The notes beneath the pieces are model-generated. The model saw only the letters and a list, made by a program, of their open reading frames with translations. It was not told the DNA's origin and searched no databases. A DNA stretch of 19,187 nucleotides from Alectryocaccomicrobium faecavium (GTDB taxonomy: Bacteria > Bacillota > Clostridia > Christensenellales > Aristaeellaceae). The stretch is from positions 1 to 19,187 of the forward strand of contig DVOT01000090.1 in NCBI GenBank assembly GCA_018713425.1, read 5' to 3'. Positions within the stretch are counted from its first letter, which is position 1. The number at the start of each line of letters is the position of its first letter. The position numbers were made by a program, and so were the translations under genes. Positions 6,995 to 13,537 of this stretch are shown piece by piece.

Positions 6995-8254
6995 ATGGCG
7001 GGAGAGAAATTTCTCATTCACGGCGGCATGCGCCTGGAGGGGCAAATCGCGGTGAGCGGCGGCAAAAACGCCGCCGTGGCCATCATTCCCGCCGCGCTGC
7101 TGGGCTCTTCCCCCAGCGTGATCGAAAATCTGCCCGATATTGAAGATGTGCATGTTTTGATCGAAATGCTGCGCGCGTTGGGCGCAAGGGTGGAGTTCAA
7201 CGGCTCCGTGATGCGCGTCGACCCCACCACGGTGGATAGCTATGCCCCGCCCGCCCGCCTGGCGCAGCGGATGCGCGCTTCCTATTACCTGGCGCCTGTG
7301 CTGCTGGGGATTTTTATGCGCGCGGAAGTACCCATGCCCGGCGGCTGCAACATCGGCACCCGCGCCATCGACCAAACCATCAAGGGTATGACTACCCTCG
7401 GCGCGCGGGTCGATACGCTAGGCGGCGTGATCGATGTGAAAAGCGATTCGCTCTTGGGGGCCGAAGTGTACCTCGATTGCCCCAGCGTGGGCGCGACGGT
7501 GAACACCATGCTCACCGCGGTATCCGCCACGGGCACCACCATCATCTATAACGCGGCCAAAGAGCCGCACATCGTGGATTTGGCCAATTTTCTCAACAGC
7601 ATGGGCGCGCGCGTGATGGGCGCGGGTACCTCTATTATCCGCATCCGCGGCGGGCGTCCGCTACACGGTTCCAACTATACCATCATTCCCGACCAGATCG
7701 AAACCGGCACGCTGATGATCGCCGCCGCCGCCACGGGGGGCGATGTGATCATCACCGGCGCCATTCCCACGCACATGGAGGCGCTTTCCGCCAAGTTGCT
7801 GGAAATGGGCGTGTACATCCGCGAAGAAGACGATTTGATTCACGTGCGTTCCAATGGCCGCCTGCGCGCCATCAGCGTAAAAACGCAGGGCTATCCCGGC
7901 TTCCCCACCGATTTGCAGCAGCCCATGACTGCGCTTTTGACCGTGAGCACGGGTTCCAGCGTGGTGACGGAGAACATCTTCGATTCGCGCTTTAAGTACG
8001 TTTCGGAGTTGGAACGCATGGGCGCGCGCATCCGCGTGATCGACAACACCGCCATCATCGAGGGCGTAGACCGGCTGGTGGGCACCAGCGTACACGCCAC
8101 GGATCTGCGCGCGGGCGCGGCGATGATCGTGGCCGGGCTGCTCGCCGAGGGCGAGACCGTCATCAGCGGCGTGGCGCATATCGACCGCGGATATGAGCGG
8201 CTGGACCACAAGCTCAATCTGCTGGGTGCAATGATCGAGCGCGTTCCCGAATAG
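6995..8254 (+). CDS. murA: UDP-N-acetylglucosamine 1-carboxyvinyltransferase
   Basis: Transfers enolpyruvate from PEP to UDP-GlcNAc, the first committed step of peptidoglycan synthesis, in the cytoplasm. The 419-residue product matches the family length. SGGKNAAVAIIPAAL carries the substrate-binding K24/N25 (E. coli K22/N23). The flexible loop PGGCNIGTRAID holds C118, equivalent to the catalytic, fosfomycin-targeted Cys115 of E. coli, so the enzyme is of the fosfomycin-sensitive cysteine type. RMRASYYLAPVLLG and the C-terminal DLRAGAAMIVAGLLAEGETVI and DRGYERLDHKLNLLGA are also typical. The ATG at 6995 is preceded by GAGGTGA within the end of the upstream gene. A long perfect hairpin terminator follows. 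Confidence 0.97.
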   Translation: MAGEKFLIHGGMRLEGQIAVSGGKNAAVAIIPAALLGSSPSVIENLPDIEDVHVLIEMLRALGARVEFNGSVMRVDPTTVDSYAPPARLAQRMRASYYLAPVLLGIFMRAEVPMPGGCNIGTRAIDQTIKGMTTLGARVDTLGGVIDVKSDSLLGAEVYLDCPSVGATVNTMLTAVSATGTTIIYNAAKEPHIVDLANFLNSMGARVMGAGTSIIRIRGGRPLHGSNYTIIPDQIETGTLMIAAAATGGDVIITGAIPTHMEALSAKLLEMGVYIREEDDLIHVRSNGRLRAISVKTQGYPGFPTDLQQPMTALLTVSTGSSVVTENIFDSRFKYVSELERMGARIRVIDNTAIIEGVDRLVGTSVHATDLRAGAAMIVAGLLAEGETVISGVAHIDRGYERLDHKLNLLGAMIERVPE

Positions 8255-8289
8255 ACCGCCGCGAAAAACGGCATGGCAATTCCGCAATT

Positions 8290-8340
8290 AAAACTCCCCT
8301 GGAAAGCTCCTGCTTGGCAAGAGATTTCCAGGGGAGTTTT
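8290..8340 (+). terminator. murA terminator
   Basis: A perfect 16-bp inverted repeat, AAAACTCCCCTGGAAA (8290-8305) with its complement at 8325-8340, 19-nt loop. The plus strand ends in TTTT and the minus strand in a comparable T run, so it could work in both directions. It begins 35 nt after the murA stop. Confidence 0.88.
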
Positions 8341-8597
8341 GAGCACCGCAGACAACGCTGGGTTGCCGCATCGCCATCCAAGCGTTTTTATCCATCTACG
8401 CCTTTTGTGCCCGCTGTCCTCAGCCCGCATTCTTCAAAGCGCCGTCTTCCAAGTGTCCCACGGATCCACCTTCCGCAACGTGTCAAAATTTTTGCGTTCA
8501 TTTTTTACATTTCCAAAATTCTTCTTAATTATTATCACCATTTGCACACTCTTCCTGTGGATCAATTTGGAAAAATCTTAAAAACCCCCAGTATGGC
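8341..8597. other. Non-coding stretch with AT-rich block upstream of the transport promoter
   Basis: No credible gene was seen on either strand; the open frames here lack ribosome sites and family features. The second half (about 8480-8597) is strikingly AT-rich compared with the GC-rich surroundings, with several A and T runs that could act as UP elements or bent DNA. An inverted 8-bp pair TTTCCAAA (8510-8517) / TTTGGAAA (8566-8573) lies in it, about 56 bp centre to centre. Confidence 0.5.
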
Positions 8598-8626
8598 TTG
8601 ACAAATCCACTCGCTTTCTATATAAT
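8598..8626 (+). promoter_or_regulatory. Consensus promoter of the plus-strand sugar importer operon
   Basis: A perfect TTGACA (8598-8603), 17-bp spacer, and a perfect TATAAT (8621-8626), with an AT-rich upstream region. Transcription should start near 8633. Such a strong core promoter in a sugar operon suggests control by a repressor or by the long leader, though no clear cre site or operator was recognised. Confidence 0.85.
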
Positions 8627-8632
8627 AAATAC

Positions 8633-8923
8633 AAATTGCGATAATCCCTACAACCATCCCCCTGAGCAATCCTGGCGTGCTGCTCCAATAAAACGAAAGA
8701 GCGTCACTACGCCATGTACGAAATTTGATTTTTCCCGTATTCTGCTTTTACAAAGCGCTGCTATACTATTTTTGCAAAAAGGAGGGAACGCCGCAAAGAA
8801 GCCCCGGCCCAGCGCCTGCCATTTTATCCCAAGGCCAATGCGGCAAGGGCAAAGCAAATTTTTATCGCTCCAAAAATTCCTAAAAAGCATCTGGCACACA
8901 TCAAACGCAAGGAGGCAACATCA
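8633..8923 (+). other. Long 5' leader of the sugar importer mRNA
   Basis: If transcription starts near 8633, the leader is about 290 nt. It holds a 12-bp palindrome TTTTTGCAAAAA (8769-8780), followed directly by GGAGGG (8781-8786) with no usable start codon. It also has a possible stem GCCGCA/TGCGGC (8790-8795 with 8839-8844) enclosing GGCC/GGCC (8806-8809 with 8833-8836). No known riboswitch class was recognised. No gene is seen in it. Confidence 0.4.
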
Positions 8924-10624
8924 ATGCACAAAAGGTTCACCGCTCTTCTCTCGCTGTTCCTGGTCCTCTCCCTGTTTGCCGGTTCCGCCATGGCGGAAAG
9001 CGACCTGCTGAACGAATTTGGCACTTTCCCGATCATCAAAAATGGTTCCGACATCACAATCACCATCGGCACGCCAGCCATTGCCACCGTTACCGATTAC
9101 GACGATAACCACCTCACCAATTACTGGCGTGAGCGCTTGGGCATCAACATCGAAGTGCAACTGTTCGACACCAACGAATACAAAACGCAGCTGCAGCTGA
9201 TGACCAGCTCTGGCGAGCGCCTGCCGGACATCCTGGTAAACTTTGCCCTCACCCCCACCGAGCGCGAAAGCTATGGCTCGCAGGGCTATTTCCTGGATCT
9301 GCTGCCCTATTTCGAGGAGCATGAGCTAACCCGCTACTTCGATAGCGAAGCCGCCTCTTACCTCACCGAAGCGGAAAAAGCGACGACAATCTCCGCGGGC
9401 CTGTCCTCCAATGGCGCGCTGTACGCGTTCCCGTTCTGGGCGGTTTCCGTGGCGGATCCGTGGTCCAATGGCCTTTTGATCAACAACACCTTCTGCGAGG
9501 CGCTGGGCATGGAAATCCCCACCACGCTGGAGGAATACTACAACTACCTGGTGGCCGTGAAGGAAAAAGATCCCAACGGCAACGGCATCGCGGATGAAAT
9601 CCCGCTGGTCGGCTTTGCCAACAGCGGCAACGGCGATGTGATCATCAACCTGCTGAACGCCTTCACCTATTATCCGAACACCTGGAACGGCGTGGCCCTG
9701 TGCTGCGACGATGAGGGCAATATCTATGTGCCCTACCAGACCGAAGAATTCAAGGAAGGCATGAAGTTCATCGCCAAGCTGTACGCCGAAGGCCTGATTT
9801 CCGACCTGAGCTTCTCCCAGGACCGCTACGGCCTGCAGGCCATGACGGATCTCACCGGCGACGCGCCGGACATCGTGGGTTCCGCCATGTCGCACCGCTC
9901 CTACATGTTCGCCTCGCCCTTCTCCGCGGAGCGCCGCACGCACTACACCTCCATCGGCCCGCTGGTGGGCCCGGAAGGCGTGGCCTATGCCGCGACCTAT
10001 AAGGTGGAGCCCGTGTATGTGAACTTCATCACGGCCGATTGTGAAAACCCCGATGCGGCCTTTGCCCTGCTCGATTACATGACCAGCACCCACTCCACCC
10101 TCACCGCCCGCTATGGCCGCGAAGGCGAATACTGGCGCTATGTGACCGAAGAAGAGGCCGCCCGCGGTTCCGGCTGGGCCAACCTGGGCTATACCGACGC
10201 CCTGTACACCACCTCCGGCATGGAACTTGCCTGGGGCCAGCAGACCAACGAAATCTGGAACATCACCTGCATCACCTGGCAGCCGCAGGGCTTCACCGCG
10301 CTGACGCCCGCCGCCACCGACGATTCCTACGAGAGCGAAACCGCCAAGTACAATTCGCAGGATTGGAACAATGCCATCATGGCGCGCTATGGCAAGGCGC
10401 CCAAGAACCTGGTGGGCACCCTGGCCTATACCGCGGAAGAGCAGGCCATGCTCGGCACCTCGGAAACCGACATCGGCATCTATGTGCGCGAGTGCATGAC
10501 CCGCATGGTGCTCGGCGAGATGGATATCGACGCCGAATGGGATACCTTCCAGGCCAACCTGGAGGCCATGGGCCTGAGCACCGTGCTCTCCATCGCGCAG
10601 GCCGCCTGGGACCGCGTGAACTGA
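8924..10624 (+). CDS. Extracellular sugar-binding protein, LplA/YtcQ/AlgQ-like
   Basis: A 566-residue solute-binding protein for an ABC importer of the polysaccharide/oligosaccharide type. Residues 1-24 form a signal peptide (MHKRFTALL..., hydrophobic core, AMA cleavage before E25). There is no lipobox cysteine, so it appears to be cut by signal peptidase I rather than lipidated. The mature protein has the type-1 binding fold of large SBPs. At about 216-225 the sequence DPNGNGIADE matches the EF-hand-like calcium loop known from the Sphingomonas alginate-binding proteins AlgQ1/AlgQ2. GGAGG (8911-8915) lies 8 nt before the ATG. It heads an operon with two permeases and a TIM-barrel enzyme, under a consensus promoter, and is followed by a strong intercistronic hairpin. 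The ligand is unknown. Confidence 0.92.
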   Translation: MHKRFTALLSLFLVLSLFAGSAMAESDLLNEFGTFPIIKNGSDITITIGTPAIATVTDYDDNHLTNYWRERLGINIEVQLFDTNEYKTQLQLMTSSGERLPDILVNFALTPTERESYGSQGYFLDLLPYFEEHELTRYFDSEAASYLTEAEKATTISAGLSSNGALYAFPFWAVSVADPWSNGLLINNTFCEALGMEIPTTLEEYYNYLVAVKEKDPNGNGIADEIPLVGFANSGNGDVIINLLNAFTYYPNTWNGVALCCDDEGNIYVPYQTEEFKEGMKFIAKLYAEGLISDLSFSQDRYGLQAMTDLTGDAPDIVGSAMSHRSYMFASPFSAERRTHYTSIGPLVGPEGVAYAATYKVEPVYVNFITADCENPDAAFALLDYMTSTHSTLTARYGREGEYWRYVTEEEAARGSGWANLGYTDALYTTSGMELAWGQQTNEIWNITCITWQPQGFTALTPAATDDSYESETAKYNSQDWNNAIMARYGKAPKNLVGTLAYTAEEQAMLGTSETDIGIYVRECMTRMVLGEMDIDAEWDTFQANLEAMGLSTVLSIAQAAWDRVN

Positions 10625-10659
10625 TCCTTCGCAAACCGGCGATTCGCACAACCGCGCAG

Positions 10660-10691
10660 GATTCCCTCTGCCCGCGAGGGTGGAGGGAATC
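10660..10691 (+). repeat. Intercistronic hairpin with GCGA tetraloop
   Basis: A continuous 14-pair stem (10660-10673 with 10678-10691, two G-T wobbles) is capped by GCGA, a GNRA-type tetraloop. It sits in the 116-bp gap between the binding-protein and permease genes. Only TTT follows, so it is more likely an mRNA 3'-end stabiliser or weak attenuator than a full terminator. That would let the binding protein be made in excess of the permeases, as known for malE-malF. Confidence 0.7.
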
Positions 10692-10749
10692 TTTCATCCG
10701 ATAGCCCGATAACCGCGCCGGTTTATCCGGCGAAAGCGAGGTGGAAATT

Positions 10750-11709
10750 TTGCATAACAACGCGGTGTCTTTTCACGCGCCTGCCAAGCAAAGCCTGAGA
10801 AAGCGCGTTTGCCAGCGTTGGCAGTTGTTTTTGTTTTTGCTGATCCCCGTGGCGTGGGTGCTGATTTTCTGCTATTATCCCATGATGGGCGTGCAGATCG
10901 CCTTCAAAAATTATTTGCCGCGCGAAGGCATTTGGGGCAGCGCATGGGTGGGGCTCACCCATTTCGTCACCTTCTTTAAGTCCTTCTATTTTAGCCGCAC
11001 CGTGGGCAACACCGTGCGCCTTTCGCTGTATTCGCTGGGCGTGGGGTTCCCGCTGGCCATCATCTTCGCGCTGATGATGAATCTCATCCGCCGCAGACGG
11101 TTTCAGAAAGCGGTGCAGACGATTTCCTACATGCCGCACTTCATTTCTACCGTGGTGCTGGTGGGTATGATGAACCAAATTCTCAATCCTGTCACCGGAC
11201 TGTACAGCAACATCTACCGCCTGTTCAACCCGGGCGAATATCCCATCGATATCCTTTCCCGCGCCAATGCCTTCGATCACCTGTATGTATGGTCGGGCAT
11301 CTGGCAAAACCTGGGCTGGAACACCATCATCTATATGGCGGCGCTTTCCGGCGTGGATCCCGCGCTGCACGAAGCCGCGCAGGTGGACGGCGCTTCGCGT
11401 CTGCGGCGCGTGTGGCACATTGATCTGCCGGTGCTACTGCCCACCGCTTCCATTATGCTGATCATGAACGCCGGTACCATTATGTCGGTCGGGTTTGAAA
11501 AGGTTTACCTGATGCAGAATTCCGTGAACTCCGTATATTCGGAAGTTATCTCCACCTATGTATACAAAACCGGCCTGGGCGGCACCACCAACCAAATGTC
11601 TTACGCGGCGGCCATTGGCCTGTTCAACAACGTGATCAACGGCATTTTGCTGCTGGTGGTGAATTTTGCCTCCAGCAAGCTCTCCGGCGGCGCCCACAGC
11701 TTGTTCTAG
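10750..11709 (+). CDS. ABC sugar importer permease, LplB/YteP-like
   Basis: A 319-residue inner-membrane subunit with six predicted hydrophobic segments, the first being LFLFLLIPVAWVLIFCYYPMMG. The cytoplasmic EAA loop that docks the ATPase is present as EAAQVDGASRLRRVWHIDLPVLLP. Other family-typical stretches are YMPHFISTVVLVGMMNQILNP and NSVYSEVISTYVYKTGLGG. The start is uncertain: GAGGTGG (10738-10744) would overlap a GTG at 10741 but is ideally spaced (5 nt) for the TTG at 10750, so the TTG is preferred; the GTG would add three residues. It pairs with the next gene, 14 bp downstream, as the heteromeric channel. No ATPase gene is present. Confidence 0.92.
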   Translation: MHNNAVSFHAPAKQSLRKRVCQRWQLFLFLLIPVAWVLIFCYYPMMGVQIAFKNYLPREGIWGSAWVGLTHFVTFFKSFYFSRTVGNTVRLSLYSLGVGFPLAIIFALMMNLIRRRRFQKAVQTISYMPHFISTVVLVGMMNQILNPVTGLYSNIYRLFNPGEYPIDILSRANAFDHLYVWSGIWQNLGWNTIIYMAALSGVDPALHEAAQVDGASRLRRVWHIDLPVLLPTASIMLIMNAGTIMSVGFEKVYLMQNSVNSVYSEVISTYVYKTGLGGTTNQMSYAAAIGLFNNVINGILLLVVNFASSKLSGGAHSLF

Positions 11710-11723
11710 AAGGGGGAAAATGT

Positions 11724-12632
11724 ATGGCAGAAAATCTTGTCCGGCGGCGGATGAAAAGCTCGCCGGGCGACCGGGTTTTATACGCGGTTGTATATACCAT
11801 CATCATCGTGTTTTTGCTCCTCGTGCTCTATCCGATCCTCTTTGTGATTTCCGCCTCGTTTTCCGAAGGCACGGAAGTGCAGCTGGGGCATGTCTACCTA
11901 TGGCCCGTCAAACCCACGTTGGAAGGGTACAACGCGGTATTCAGCCACAGGAATGTGCTGACGGGCTATCGCAACACGATTTTCTACACGCTGGCGGGCA
12001 CGGCCATCAACGTCGTGATCACGGTGCTATGCGCCTATCCGCTTTCCCGCCGGGATATGCCCATGCGCGGATTCTTTATGTTCCTATTCGTGTTCACGAT
12101 GTTCTTCAGCGGCGGCTTAATCCCTACGTATCTGCTGGTGAATTCGCTGGGCATGGTCAACACCGTGTGGTCGCTATTGATTCCGGGGGCCATGAGCGTG
12201 TATAATATGATCATCACCCGCACCTTTTTCCAGAACACCGTGCCGAAGGAATTGCTGGAAGCCGCGCAGATCGACGGCTGTTCGGACGCGCGCTATTTCT
12301 TCAATATCCTACTGCCGCTGTCGCAAGCGGTGATCTCGGTAATCGCGCTGTACTATGCGGTCGGCCACTGGAATTCTTACTTCAATGCGCTGATCTATGT
12401 GCGCGACGCGCGCCTGCAACCGTTGCAGCTGACTTTGCGCAGCATTCTGCTTTCCACCCGTGTGTCGCTGAACGAGTTCGAAGATCCCGATCTGCTGGCC
12501 GGCAAAGTGGGCCTGGAATTCCTGGTGAAATACGCGCTGATTGTGGTGAGCAGCGCGCCAATTATGTGCCTATATCCCTTTGTGCAAAAATTCTTCGCCA
12601 AGGGCGTCATGCTCGGCTCCGTGAAGGGCTGA
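11724..12632 (+). CDS. ABC sugar importer permease, YtcP-like
   Basis: A 302-residue membrane protein of the CUT1/YtcP type. Hydrophobic segments lie near residues 19-45, 84-107, 115-139, 148-168, 198-224 and at the C-terminus. The EAA loop EAAQIDG is at about 179-185, and the family ending is PFVQKFFAKGVMLGSVKG. FSGGLIPTYLLV and YYAVGHWNSYFNALIY are hallmark stretches. The ATG at 11724 has AGGGGG just upstream; the nearby ATG at 11720 is out of frame. It closely resembles the partial permease at the right end of the window, as expected for the same position in a second importer. An ATPase of MsmX type encoded elsewhere is presumably shared. Confidence 0.94.
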   Translation: MAENLVRRRMKSSPGDRVLYAVVYTIIIVFLLLVLYPILFVISASFSEGTEVQLGHVYLWPVKPTLEGYNAVFSHRNVLTGYRNTIFYTLAGTAINVVITVLCAYPLSRRDMPMRGFFMFLFVFTMFFSGGLIPTYLLVNSLGMVNTVWSLLIPGAMSVYNMIITRTFFQNTVPKELLEAAQIDGCSDARYFFNILLPLSQAVISVIALYYAVGHWNSYFNALIYVRDARLQPLQLTLRSILLSTRVSLNEFEDPDLLAGKVGLEFLVKYALIVVSSAPIMCLYPFVQKFFAKGVMLGSVKG

Positions 12633-12666
12633 CGCGCCGTGCCACATTGAAAAGGAGGAAAAAACC

Positions 12667-13440
12667 ATGTATCGAGGAGTTGCCATTTGGAATTACGCGG
12701 GAGACGCCGTGGAAAACGCCCAACGCTTTGCCGACGCAGGCTTTGACGCCGTCAGTTGGAACGCGCCGCTATTTGTGGACCGCTACACGGACGATGACCG
12801 CGCGCGCGTGGCCGAATATCTCAAGCGTTCCGGCCAGTATCTCACGATGCACAACCTGCTGCCCAGCCCCTACGACCCGCAAGAGATCGCTTCCGCGCGC
12901 AAGGCCTGGCGCATTCTGGCCGATTGGCACGACAAATACCACCTGCTCCACGGCATGACCTTCGATTTCTGGCACCCGCACGACGACCAGCTCCCCCTGT
13001 ACCGCGAATGCCTGGAAATATTCCGCGGCAAGGGCGTGTTCCTGGCGTGCGAAGATACGCCGCTCAACGCACGCACGATGGAGAAATTCGCCAAGTACCT
13101 CACGCCGGAAGACGACGTGGGCATCCTCATTGACCTGGGACACATGAACGTGCGCCAGTGGATGAATGAGCGGCACGAGCCCGAAGATTTTCTGCAGGTG
13201 TTCCAGCAGTTGCCCATGAAGGTGCGCGAACTGCACCTGCACGACAACAAGGGCCGCAAGGACGAACACCGCGAAGTGGGCTACGGCAATTTGCCCATGC
13301 GGGCCGTGGTGGACGCGGCCAAGGCCATTGGCTTCGATGGCATCGTGACGGTTGAGGTGACCAATAGCCAGGGCTGGAGCCTGGACGAGCACATTCGCCA
13401 CGCCATCGAAACCTCCCAAAGCTTTTTCAGCCTGCTGTAA
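12667..13440 (+). CDS. Sugar phosphate isomerase/epimerase-like TIM-barrel enzyme
   Basis: A 257-residue protein of the xylose-isomerase-like TIM-barrel (AP endonuclease 2) superfamily. Expected divalent-metal ligands can be read in order: E129 (LACEDTPLN), D156 with H159 (LIDLGHMN), H192 (LHLHDNKG) and E230 (GIVTVEV). H202 is a further candidate. Members interconvert keto- and aldo-sugars or epimerise sugar or inosose substrates; which applies here cannot be told. AGGAGG (12653-12658) lies 8 nt before the ATG. It is the last gene of the importer operon, 34 bp after the permease, suggesting it acts on the imported sugar or a cleavage product. A terminator follows. Confidence 0.88.
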   Translation: MYRGVAIWNYAGDAVENAQRFADAGFDAVSWNAPLFVDRYTDDDRARVAEYLKRSGQYLTMHNLLPSPYDPQEIASARKAWRILADWHDKYHLLHGMTFDFWHPHDDQLPLYRECLEIFRGKGVFLACEDTPLNARTMEKFAKYLTPEDDVGILIDLGHMNVRQWMNERHEPEDFLQVFQQLPMKVRELHLHDNKGRKDEHREVGYGNLPMRAVVDAAKAIGFDGIVTVEVTNSQGWSLDEHIRHAIETSQSFFSLL

Positions 13441-13454
13441 AAGCATTTGAGCAA

Positions 13455-13493
13455 AAGAGGGCTGCCTTCCCAATGGAGGCGGCCCCCCTTTTT
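13455..13493. terminator. Bidirectional terminator between convergent operons
   Basis: The stem GGGCTGCC (13459-13466) pairs with GGCGGCCC (13478-13485), with one G-T wobble. An inner TCC/GGA pairing lies around the loop CAAT. The plus strand ends in CCC then five T (13489-13493). Read on the minus strand the same stem is followed by TCTTTT. It lies between the isomerase stop (13440) and the hydrolase stop (13538). Confidence 0.8.
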
Positions 13494-13537
13494 GTAGAAC
13501 ATTGCGCGCTACCCGGATATCGCAAAGCACAAAAAAG

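Noticed and set aside
8273..8601. Open frames of about 100 residues downstream of murA
   Set aside because: They run through the murA terminator and an AT-rich block, lack ribosome sites, and resemble no protein.
8781..8850. Resemblance of CGCAAAG and CCGGCC to the GEMM-I (c-di-GMP) riboswitch
   Set aside because: Only short words match; the second conserved arm and tetraloop/receptor are absent.
8598..9011. 137-residue open frame in the transport leader
   Set aside because: It starts inside the promoter and overlaps the binding-protein gene in another frame.
9326..10651. 441-residue open frame antisense to the first binding protein
   Set aside because: Gly/His/Val/Arg-rich shadow composition; the plus-strand gene has a signal peptide, ribosome site and promoter.
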